Source: CALJIC01 sp039805565 (GTDB lineage: Bacteria > Chloroflexota > Chloroflexia > Chloroflexales > Roseiflexaceae). Taken from it: a stretch of 5,874 nucleotides of DNA. Numbering within the stretch: the first letter of the stretch is position 1; every line of letters begins with the position of its first letter. This document shows, piece after piece, positions 1-4,754 of the stretch. A model generated the notes under the pieces. That model was not told the origin of the DNA, did no database searches, and worked only from the letters and a program-made list of their open reading frames with translations. The stretch covers positions 1 to 5,874 of the forward strand of contig JBDLTZ010000329.1 of assembly GCA_039805565.1 (NCBI GenBank), given 5' to 3'. The position numbers were made by a program, and so were the translations under genes.

Positions 1-2
1 TC

Positions 3-143
3 GGCGCCTCCTACGGCGCGATCGCGCTCGGCGTCGCGTTCACGGTGCTCGGGATCGTGCTGGCGGGCCTGGGCTACGCACTCCTCGGCCTGATCACCCC
101 GGCCGTCGCCCAGCGCTTCGGCCTGCATCCGGTCTCGGCGTAA
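3..143 (+). CDS. C-terminal end of an unidentified membrane protein (5' end outside window)
   Basis: An open frame enters from the left edge and ends at TAA (141-143), giving 46 residues. About residues 4-36 are strongly hydrophobic and rich in Gly, Ala, Leu and Val, with a small-residue pattern (VLAGLGYALLGL) typical of a transmembrane helix in a transporter or other polytopic protein. The tail is short and mildly basic (AQRFGLHPVSA). No family signature is present, so no function is assigned. The frame is supported by the strong codon bias to G/C in third positions and by the rho-independent terminator that starts 40 bases after the stop. It is convergent with the desaturase gene to its right. 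Confidence 0.7.
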   Translation, partial: GASYGAIALGVAFTVLGIVLAGLGYALLGLITPAVAQRFGLHPVSA

Positions 144-182
144 CCCCGCCTCGTACGACGCACTGCGCGTCGGGCGAGCTGC

Positions 183-218
183 CCCAGCCCCGTGCACCTG
201 CACGGGGCTGGGTTTTTT
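183..218 (+). terminator. Strong rho-independent terminator
   Basis: A perfect 14-bp inverted repeat (183-196 with 199-212) is followed directly by six T (213-218). The innermost A-T pair probably opens to give a 4-base loop. The T run lies only on the + side, so it ends the upstream membrane-protein transcript; it is not an efficient intrinsic terminator for the convergent desaturase transcript. A smaller 6-bp hairpin (156-161 with 167-172) lies just before it. Confidence 0.92.
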
Positions 219-288
219 CTGCCTACTCCCACACGGCTCGGAGTATCCCCAGGACGGCTAGGCCAGCACCTTCCCGGCGACGTTAGTG

Positions 289-1317
289 CTACGAGACGCT
301 CGCCTGCGCCGGGAGTTCGGGGACGAACTGATAGGACGGCTCCTGCTTCTGCCGGCGAAGGATGCCAATGATGATGCGCCACGTTTCGACCAGGCCGCTG
401 GCAGTGTACGGAAGCTCGTGCTTGATGGCGCGATGCAGGCGCGCCAGCTTGTAGCAGGGCACCCCGGCGTACATATGGTGCTCGATGTGGTAGTTCATGT
501 GCCAGTAGAGAAACTGCACGAGCGGGTTGAGGTAGATGGTGCGGGTGCACAGGCGGAAGTCCGACACCTCATCCTGCAGGCCCACGTGCTGCGTGTTGTT
601 GCACAAGAAGAACAACATGCTCCCGTAAAACGGCGCGAGCGTGATGAGCACCGGCAGCATCCACCAGCCCGTGAACAGAGCCTGGACGACGATCAGCGTG
701 TGACCGACGAGCAGGATGCGCGCCCAGGTGAAGAGCTCGCGCCGCCGCGCCGACTTGCGTTCGGGGAAGAGGATGCGCTGCCAGTCATTCTCGAGCCGCT
801 CGCTGCTGAGCATAATCCAACTCTTGTAGCGCGCAATCAAGCCCAACGGATTGATGAACGCGGTGGTGAGAAAGCTCTTCAGCGTGATCTCGACCGGCAG
901 AATGACCTCCATGTCGTCCGGCTGATGAAGGGTGTATTTGTGGTGCTCCTGATGACTCTCCCAGAAGGAGACGTGGTTGAGCCCGCCCAGAAAGCTCACG
1001 AGGTGCAAGAAGAAGCGGTTGAGCGCGCGCGTCTTGAACACCGTGTTATGGCACAGCTCGTGGAAGCCATTGACCAGAAACGCGTAGACCGTTCCGTGGA
1101 GGAAGAGGCACCCTACGAGGGCGTACCAACTCCACTGCTGGGCGGCGTACCACGACAACGCGCCGGTCGCGGTGATAATGCCGAGATGCCCAAGCGTCTG
1201 GGCAAACCCCCAGGCATCGCTGCGCTTGTTCAGCTCGGCCAGTAGCGCACGGTCGATCGGCACGCGGTACCAGAGGAGTTTTGCCTGGGCAATCGGCTCA
1301 TGCTGCGGGTTGGTCAT
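289..1317 (-). CDS. Membrane fatty acid desaturase (three-histidine-box di-iron family)
   Basis: A 342-residue integral membrane protein that should introduce a double bond into a fatty acyl or related lipid chain, using a di-iron centre and O2. The three histidine boxes are visible: HELCH (residues 86-90), HQEHH (122-126) and HIEHH (277-281). NNTQH (240-244) adds a probable further iron-ligand histidine. Hydrophobic stretches lie near residues 42-58, 64-83, 103-113 and 200-238, and length and box spacing are normal for the family. The FHELCHNTVF and NYHIEHHMY contexts resemble the rhizobitoxine-desaturase-like branch, but substrate and regiochemistry cannot be read from the sequence; a related hydroxylase is possible. 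The ATG at 1317 is chosen because GAGGGG lies 7 bases upstream. In-frame ATGs at 1332, 1353 and 1380 have badly spaced or no ribosome binding sites. It is apparently a single-gene unit. Confidence 0.93.
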   Translation of the reverse strand: MTNPQHEPIAQAKLLWYRVPIDRALLAELNKRSDAWGFAQTLGHLGIITATGALSWYAAQQWSWYALVGCLFLHGTVYAFLVNGFHELCHNTVFKTRALNRFFLHLVSFLGGLNHVSFWESHQEHHKYTLHQPDDMEVILPVEITLKSFLTTAFINPLGLIARYKSWIMLSSERLENDWQRILFPERKSARRRELFTWARILLVGHTLIVVQALFTGWWMLPVLITLAPFYGSMLFFLCNNTQHVGLQDEVSDFRLCTRTIYLNPLVQFLYWHMNYHIEHHMYAGVPCYKLARLHRAIKHELPYTASGLVETWRIIIGILRRQKQEPSYQFVPELPAQASVS

Positions 1318-1378
1318 GCGAGCACCCCTCATCACCTGATAACGAAGATTCATCCTAGGCAGTTCTGCGGCAGAGCGC

Positions 1379-1384
1379 ATTGTA
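1379..1384 (-). promoter_or_regulatory. Candidate -10 element for the desaturase gene
   Basis: On the minus strand this reads TACAAT (5 of 6 to TATAAT), about 62 bases upstream of the chosen ATG, which would leave a leader of about 55 bases containing the GAGGGG ribosome binding site. No good -35 hexamer lies at the usual distance, so support is limited to this one element. Confidence 0.3.
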
Positions 1385-1425
1385 TCGCAACCTGAAGGGC
1401 ATGATTGCTTGTCTGGCCCTCCAAT

Positions 1426-1524
1426 CTGGCTGCTGCTCTGTACCAGCGCACGAGCGCGTGGTGCGAGCACGGCGGCTGGGTGGCCGATGCGATCCACCAC
1501 GCCCGAGCCGCCCGGGATGACCCG
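1426..1524 (+). pseudogene. Remnant of a LuxR-family MalT-type regulator (helical repeat segment)
   Basis: Read on the plus strand, codons from 1426 give NLAAALYQRTSAWCEHGG, then WVADAIHHARAARDD. This matches, with unbroken register, the helical (TPR-like) segment of large MalT/LuxR ATP-dependent regulators, whose usual text is L-H-R-R-A-S-A-W-Y-E-x-H-G-x-x-x-E-A-I-x-H-A-L-A-A-x-D. No Walker motif, no HTH and no adjoining homologous sequence are visible. The left edge fades into unrelated sequence and the right edge runs into a perfect hairpin at 1527-1574. I read this as an orphan fragment left by deletion or transfer, not as a working gene. The identification rests on recognising a pattern of about 30 residues; a generic TPR protein is the alternative. 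Confidence 0.55.
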
Positions 1525-1526
1525 CT

Positions 1527-1574
1527 GAACGCAGCAGAGGGACGCGAGCGAATTCGCGTCCCTCTGCTGCGTTC
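1527..1574. repeat. Perfect 21-bp inverted repeat (long hairpin) with 6-base loop
   Basis: Bases 1527-1547 are the exact reverse complement of 1554-1574, with loop GCGAAT (1548-1553). No T run follows on either strand, so it is not a standard intrinsic terminator, although it lies 134 bases beyond the modB stop and could still protect or end that transcript. A 4-bp hairpin (CGGG/CCCG, 1513-1524) stands directly to its left. The length without mismatch suggests a mobile or repeated intergenic palindrome, or a recent structure under selection. Confidence 0.9.
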
Positions 1575-1707
1575 CCAGTGTGGGCACTCAGCCATCTACA
1601 GCGCGCGGCCGTGTGGCGGAGAAACAGCTTCACACGCCCGAGGCGAGATCGCGCAACAGATTCGGCTGTTGTCCGGCACCGCCATCCGTCATCCCACCGC
1701 CTCCACG
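1575..1707. other. Non-coding stretch downstream of modB
   Basis: No convincing coding frame is seen in any of the six frames. It holds only short hairpins: CAACAG/CTGTTG (1654-1659 with 1666-1671, loop ATTCGG) and CGTGTG/CACACG (1610-1615 with 1631-1636). Neither is followed by a T run on either strand, so no canonical terminator for the leftward padR-modAB transcript is present here. Confidence 0.6.
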
Positions 1708-2535
1708 CTAGCCTACGCCAATGCGCTGCCTGAGCACGCCCTTGACCAGCGCGAGCACCCCGAACGAGATCGCCAGCAGGATAGCCGACAGAGTCAGAGC
1801 CAGATTCAGGTTGCGCTCGAAGCCGAGGTAGATCGCCAGGGGCATCGTCTGCGTGCGGCCAGGCAGGTTACCGGCAAAGATGATCGTCGCCCCAAACTCG
1901 CCCAGGGCGCGGGCCCAGGTCATCACCGCACCGCTGAACAGCGCCGGCCAGGCCAGGGGGATCGTGATGTAGCGCAGCACATCCAGCCGGCTGGCGCCGT
2001 CGAGTGCAGCGGCCTGCTCCAGCTCGCGCTCCACACCCATAAACCCTGCCGTGGCCGCCTTCACGAAGTAGGGCGCGGCCACAAAGCACTGGGCCAGCAC
2101 CACCGCCACAACCGTGAAAGAGATTGTGATGCCGAGCTCCGCCAGCGGCGCGCCGAGAAGACCCCGGCGCCCGAAGGCCATCAGCAGGGCGATGCCGGCC
2201 ACCGAGGGGGGCAGCACCATCGGCAGATCGATCAGGGTGTCGATCACCGTGCGCCCGCGAAACGGCCGGCGGGCGAGCATGTAGGCCAGCGGCCCGCCCA
2301 GGATGATCGCCAGCGCGGTGGCGACCAGGGTTGTCGCCATGCTCAGGCTGAGCGCCTGTACCACCGCCGGGCTCGTTAGCGTGGCCCAGAAACCGTCAAG
2401 CTGCAGCCGCAGCAGCATCGCCAGCAGCGGCAGCAGCAGAAAGCTGAGCAGCGGCAGGGCCAGGAGCCAGATGAGGGAGGGCGGCTGTGGCCGGAGCCGC
2501 CGGTTGCCCCTGACCTGTGGCAGCGAGCGATCCAT
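1708..2535 (-). CDS. modB: Molybdate-type ABC transporter permease
   Basis: A 275-residue inner-membrane permease that should pass molybdate (or tungstate) delivered by the binding protein through the membrane, driven by a ModC-type ATPase. Hydrophobic segments lie near residues 22-43, 60-85, 103-120, 136-155, 195-220 and 243-266. The cytoplasmic EAA loop is seen at about 171-199 (ELEQAAALDGASRLDVLRYI, then TIPLAWP). The ModB/CysT-type signature follows at 209-235: RALGEFGATIIFAGN, then LPGRTQTMPLAIY. The basic N-terminus (RGNRRLRP) is longer than in short ModB proteins. The ATG at 2535 is chosen because it follows the modA stop by one base (TAG-C-ATG), with GGCGGG about 8 bases upstream; a GTG at 2568 would overlap modA by 32 bases. 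It is translationally linked to modA. No modC follows it. The motif separates it from phosphate permeases, but molybdate, tungstate and sulfate cannot be fully distinguished. Confidence 0.92.
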   Translation of the reverse strand: MDRSLPQVRGNRRLRPQPPSLIWLLALPLLSFLLLPLLAMLLRLQLDGFWATLTSPAVVQALSLSMATTLVATALAIILGGPLAYMLARRPFRGRTVIDTLIDLPMVLPPSVAGIALLMAFGRRGLLGAPLAELGITISFTVVAVVLAQCFVAAPYFVKAATAGFMGVERELEQAAALDGASRLDVLRYITIPLAWPALFSGAVMTWARALGEFGATIIFAGNLPGRTQTMPLAIYLGFERNLNLALTLSAILLAISFGVLALVKGVLRQRIGVG

Positions 2536-2536
2536 G

Positions 2537-3484
2537 CTAGATGCCCGCCACAGCCGTACTGGCGACACCCGCGGCCGTCTCAGCCGGCGAGAGAAAGCCG
2601 TAGCGCGTCAGCACCGCCTGGCCCTCTGGCGAGAGCAGGTAGGCGATGAAGGCCTCGGCCAACGCGGCGTTCGGGCTATCGTTCAGCGGGGCGATCGGGT
2701 AATCGGCAATGGTGTTGAGCTCGTCGGGGATAGCGATCTGGACGACCTTGTCGCCGTCGAGCGCGGCGTCGGTGGTGTAGACAATACCGGCATCACCCTC
2801 GCCGAGGGCGACTTTGGTCAGCACCGAGCGGACGTTGTCCTCATAGCTGACGACGTTGGCAAGCACCGTGGGGCTGTAGCTCGCGGTGTACTCCGGCAGG
2901 GCGCTCGCCTTCGCCAGGAAGTCGAGGCTGTACTGCCCAACCGGCACCACCGCGTCGGAAACAATCAGCCGGAGGCCAGGGTTCGCCAGATCCCGCAGCG
3001 TCTCGATCCCGGCGGGGTTGTCGCTCGGAGTGATCACGACGAGCTGGTTGCGCACAAAGGTCTGCTCGCTGCCGTGGTCGATCCGTCCGCCATCGATAGC
3101 GGCCTGCATCTGGGTGCGGTTGGCCGAGGCGAAGACATCGGCGGGTGCGCCCTCGTTGATCTGCGCGGCGAGCTGCTGCGAGCCAGCGAAGTTGTACGCC
3201 ACGCTGACGCTGGGGTTGGCCGCCTCGAACGCGTTGGCGATCTCCTCGAGGGCGTCGGTGAGCGAGGCCGCCGCAAATACATTCAGCGTGCCCGCGGCTA
3301 TTGTCGACGAGGCGGCCGGCGCCTCGGTGGAGGCGGCGGTGGCAGCATCGGTTGCGGTGGTGAGTGCCAGCTCCTCGGCGGGAGCAGCCGGGCTCATCGG
3401 CCGAGTGGCGGCCGGGGCGCCGCCGCAGGCAGCCAGCAGCAGGCCAGACACGAGCACGAACAACATAACGGACGAGCGTGTCAC
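2537..3484 (-). CDS. modA: Molybdate-binding lipoprotein of an ABC transporter
   Basis: A 315-residue solute-binding protein that captures molybdate/tungstate outside the membrane and hands it to ModB. Residues 1-20 form a lipoprotein signal peptide with lipobox LAAC, so Cys20 should be acylated. Residues 21-64 are a low-complexity Ala/Thr/Ser/Pro/Glu linker. The type II binding fold starts at GTLNVFAAASL (65-75), followed by NFAGSQQLAAQI (98-109), GAPADVFASAN (112-122), VPVGQYSL (180-187), EDNVRSVLTKV (215-225) and DAGIVYTTDA (231-240). Ser74, Ser102, a residue near 181-183, Val218 and Tyr236 fall at the positions that bind the oxyanion in E. coli ModA. The start is GTG: GGAGG lies just upstream and an in-frame TGA four codons earlier excludes a longer protein. 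An ATG at 3466 would shorten the signal peptide and lacks a ribosome binding site. It is followed at once by modB. Confidence 0.93.
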   Translation of the reverse strand: MTRSSVMLFVLVSGLLLAACGGAPAATRPMSPAAPAEELALTTATDAATAASTEAPAASSTIAAGTLNVFAAASLTDALEEIANAFEAANPSVSVAYNFAGSQQLAAQINEGAPADVFASANRTQMQAAIDGGRIDHGSEQTFVRNQLVVITPSDNPAGIETLRDLANPGLRLIVSDAVVPVGQYSLDFLAKASALPEYTASYSPTVLANVVSYEDNVRSVLTKVALGEGDAGIVYTTDAALDGDKVVQIAIPDELNTIADYPIAPLNDSPNAALAEAFIAYLLSPEGQAVLTRYGFLSPAETAAGVASTAVAGI

Positions 3485-3511
3485 AATCCCTCCTCAACAC
3501 GATCACGATGG
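3485..3511 (-). promoter_or_regulatory. Ribosome binding site that fixes the GTG start of modA
   Basis: The minus strand reads TTGAGGAGGGATT immediately before GTG. GGAGG ends 4 bases before the start codon, slightly close but strong. The TGA inside TTGAGG is in the modA frame, so translation cannot begin further upstream. Confidence 0.7.
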
Positions 3512-3550
3512 CACTCAGGAAGGCCGTCGCCAGTGCCCCTGCGATCATCA

Positions 3551-3580
3551 CCCCATCGCACCCTGCTCCTCGCGATGGGG
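3551..3580 (-). promoter_or_regulatory. Hairpin in the padR-modA intergenic region
   Basis: CCCCATCGC (3551-3559) pairs perfectly with GCGATGGGG (3572-3580) around a 12-base loop, 67 bases upstream of the modA start and 57 bases after the padR stop. No T run follows on the minus strand, so it is not an intrinsic terminator. It could act as an mRNA stability or attenuation element that sets modA levels apart from padR. No other clear promoter or riboswitch pattern was seen in the 153-base gap. Confidence 0.45.
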
Positions 3581-3637
3581 GCAAAGGTCAAGGCACGGTG
3601 GATCGCAGCTGATCTCGGCGCACCCCCGCGCCCTAGC

Positions 3638-4195
3638 TCAGCCATGACAGATGCCCCTGCTCGCCGGCGCGAGAACGTCCAGGCAGCGCTCAAGCCAGGC
3701 GATGATCGCGGCCAGCTGCCCGCGGCGAAACTCCAGCACCAGCCGCTCGTACTGCTGCTCGGGCGCCAGGGCTGCCAGCTGCTGGTCAAGCGCATCCAGC
3801 CGTTGCTGGCACGCGTGGCACTGGTGCTTCACGAGCGTGCCGACTGCAACCGGCCCTTCCTGCTGGGCAAAGAACAGCTTGGCGAGAAACTCAAGCCGGA
3901 AGTCGCGGCCGTGCGCCACGGGCTCGTTGAGCCACGCGTTGAAGGCGGCGCGACCCTGGGGCGTCATGCTCAGCACTTTTCGCGGCGGCCGGGAGCCCTG
4001 CGGTTCAGTGACGCTCGTCAGGTATCCTTCGTCCTCCAGGCGGCGCAGGATGGCATACAGATGCGCCTGCTTGAGGTGCCAGACCGCACTGAGGGTTTCG
4101 GTTTGGTGCAGGCGCTGGTGGATCTCGTAGGGGTGCATTGGTTGATGGCGCACGAAACCCAACAGCGCCAGCTCAACGGTAAAGGGCTGCTTCAT
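3638..4195 (-). CDS. PadR-family transcriptional regulator
   Basis: A 185-residue DNA-binding protein. Residues 8-85 form the PadR winged helix: LALLGFVRHQPMHPYEIHQRL, with recognition-helix region HLYAILRRLEDEGYLTS (45-61) and wing SRPPRKVLSMTPQGR (68-82). Residues about 98-172 form the helical C-terminal dimerisation domain (Vir_act_alpha_C type), including a heptad-like stretch (HACQQRLDALDQQLAAL, 127-143). There is no MOP/TOBE molybdate-binding domain, unlike ModE. It lies first in a same-strand series with modA and modB, 153 bases upstream of modA, behind a strong promoter, so autoregulation and control of the transporter genes are likely but inferred. ATG at 4195 is used. A GTG at 4204 (three codons earlier) has GGGG 5 bases upstream and is a real alternative. 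Two cysteines (126, 129) in HQCHAC could be coincidental or a metal/redox site. Confidence 0.9.
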   Translation of the reverse strand: MKQPFTVELALLGFVRHQPMHPYEIHQRLHQTETLSAVWHLKQAHLYAILRRLEDEGYLTSVTEPQGSRPPRKVLSMTPQGRAAFNAWLNEPVAHGRDFRLEFLAKLFFAQQEGPVAVGTLVKHQCHACQQRLDALDQQLAALAPEQQYERLVLEFRRGQLAAIIAWLERCLDVLAPASRGICHG

Positions 4196-4221
4196 TCCGG
4201 GCACGTCAACCCCACACGGCA

Positions 4222-4232
4222 GGTATATACGC
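4222..4232. promoter_or_regulatory. Candidate operator half of a repeated GCGTATA motif
   Basis: The minus strand reads GGCGTATATACC, containing the palindrome GTATATAC (4223-4230), in the leader of the padR transcript. The same GCGTATA core recurs over the -10 box (TGCGTATACTCG, 4269-4275), about 43 bases away, or close to four helical turns. AT-rich palindromes near its own promoter are typical PadR targets, so this is a plausible autoregulatory site. Confidence 0.35.
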
Positions 4233-4266
4233 CGAAGGTATTCATATCATGAGTAGCAGTACAACG

Positions 4267-4294
4267 AGTATACGCAGGCCAGGGAAACTGTCAA
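4267..4294 (-). promoter_or_regulatory. Sigma70-type promoter of the padR-modA-modB operon
   Basis: On the minus strand a perfect -35 box TTGACA (4289-4294) is followed by a 16-base spacer and -10 box TATACT (4267-4272, 5 of 6 to consensus). The predicted start of transcription near 4260 leaves a leader of about 64 bases before the padR ATG. It is the best promoter match in the window, and no comparable site precedes modA or modB. Confidence 0.8.
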
Positions 4295-4345
4295 GATGCA
4301 GTCGGGCACAGAACGGCTACATGCTCGGATTGAAGCGCGTCGCAC

Positions 4346-4420
4346 TCAGGCTTGCCAGATAGTGGTGTTGGACTTGCCGGTCCCGCCCCGGAACGAGTGC
4401 ACGGAGATGATCTTCGCCAT
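4346..4420 (-). pseudogene. Truncated 5' end of a MinD/ParA-like ATPase gene
   Basis: The minus strand from the ATG at 4420 encodes MAKIISVHSFRGGTGKSNTT followed by IWQA and a stop (TGA, 4346-4348). The first 20 residues are the beta-1 strand and deviant Walker A loop (G-G-T-G-K-S) of a MinD/ParA P-loop ATPase, including the characteristic NTT that starts the next helix. Homology in this frame ends after NTT. A different frame continues with YLASLSATR, resembling the A-N-L-A-x-L-L-A helix expected next, which suggests a small deletion and frameshift before all similarity is lost near 4330. Full-length relatives have about 250 or more residues, so this cannot be functional. It is divergent from the M16C protease remnant to its right. 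Confidence 0.72.
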
Positions 4421-4439
4421 GCCGGCTTACTGACGCAGT

Positions 4440-4466
4440 TTGAGTGCTCGCACACGGTGGTATACT
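4440..4466 (+). promoter_or_regulatory. Candidate extended -10 promoter, rightward
   Basis: TATACT (4461-4466) is preceded by TGG (4458-4460), an extended -10 arrangement. A weak -35 (TTGAGT, 4440-4445) lies 15 bases upstream. It points toward the protease remnant, with a predicted leader of about 97 bases before its lost start codon, and could now drive the GH43 gene from about 280 bases away. It is most likely the ancestral promoter of the protease gene. Confidence 0.45.
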
Positions 4467-4558
4467 CGGCCCATCGCATGTGCGAATTCCATAGGCTGCA
4501 AACCCTGGGTGCCTGGCGACCCTGCCTGACTCACCCCACATCACTCGTCTCATCGTGC

Positions 4559-4741
4559 GGAGGAGCCCAATCGGAGCAATCTCTGGCTGCTCTTGTATCG
4601 CCGAGGGAGGTTGCCCTGAGCCAGGCACCTGCGCTCGCCTCTTCCGCCACCAGCGCACCGGCGTCGCCTCTCGCACGGATCGCAGCCGACTCAACGGGAA
4701 TCCCGCACATGCTCGAGCACATCGTCCTGGCCGGTTCGCAA
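4559..4741 (+). pseudogene. Decayed 5' end of an M16C (PreP-like) zinc metalloprotease gene
   Basis: A strong ribosome binding site, GGAGGAG (4559-4565), is followed 4 bases later by ATC (4570-4572) where a start codon is expected. The frame from that codon reads through CPEPGTCARLFRHQRTGV (4612-4665), matching the N-terminus of presequence-protease-like M16C peptidases (usual text V-P-E-L-x-T-x-A-R-L-F-R-H-x-x-T-G-A), at the normal distance of about 22 residues from the initiator. About 15 residues are then missing, and a second frame continues with ADSTGIPHMLEHIVLAGSQ (4685-4741), the HxxEH zinc-binding motif region (H-M-L-E-H). Similarity stops at 4741, 13 bases before the GH43 start. The lost start codon, internal deletion, frameshift and loss of some 900 downstream residues make this a pseudogene. 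Both frames are needed to see it. Confidence 0.75.
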
Positions 4742-4742
4742 A

Positions 4743-4754
4743 TGAGGGGATGCA
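4743..4754 (+). promoter_or_regulatory. Ribosome binding site of the GH43 gene
   Basis: AGGGG lies 5 bases before the ATG at 4755. ATGs at 4742 and 4750 are out of frame with the hydrolase, so this site fixes the start. It sits directly at the edge of the protease remnant. Confidence 0.65.

Noticed and set aside
286..1245. Long plus-strand open frame (319 codons) opposite the desaturase
   Set aside because: It is the antisense of a gene with clear histidine boxes; its product is a low-complexity E/R/V-rich string with no family signature, as expected from the codon bias of the real gene.
1471..1512. Imperfect hairpin (GGCGGCT/AGCCGCC with inner GGTGG/CCACC), considered with 1513-1574 as a three-stem structured RNA
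   Set aside because: The sequence is explained better as coding debris of the MalT-type remnant, and the stem has a lopsided internal loop. Only the 21-bp palindrome beside it is kept.
1405..2379. Plus-strand open frame of 324 codons
   Set aside because: Only its first part (1426-1524) resembles a real family and is reported as a remnant. Beyond the hairpin it is unrelated sequence and then the antisense of modB.
3485..3637. Moco riboswitch or ModE operator upstream of modA
   Set aside because: The gap has only one simple hairpin and none of the AT-rich dyad expected for ModE; the Moco motif needs a larger multi-stem fold that I could not draw.
2303..4252. Very long plus-strand open frame (649 codons) spanning modB, modA and padR
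   Set aside because: It is antisense to three recognisable genes and crosses their intergenic gaps; it contains no motif and its length follows from high GC.
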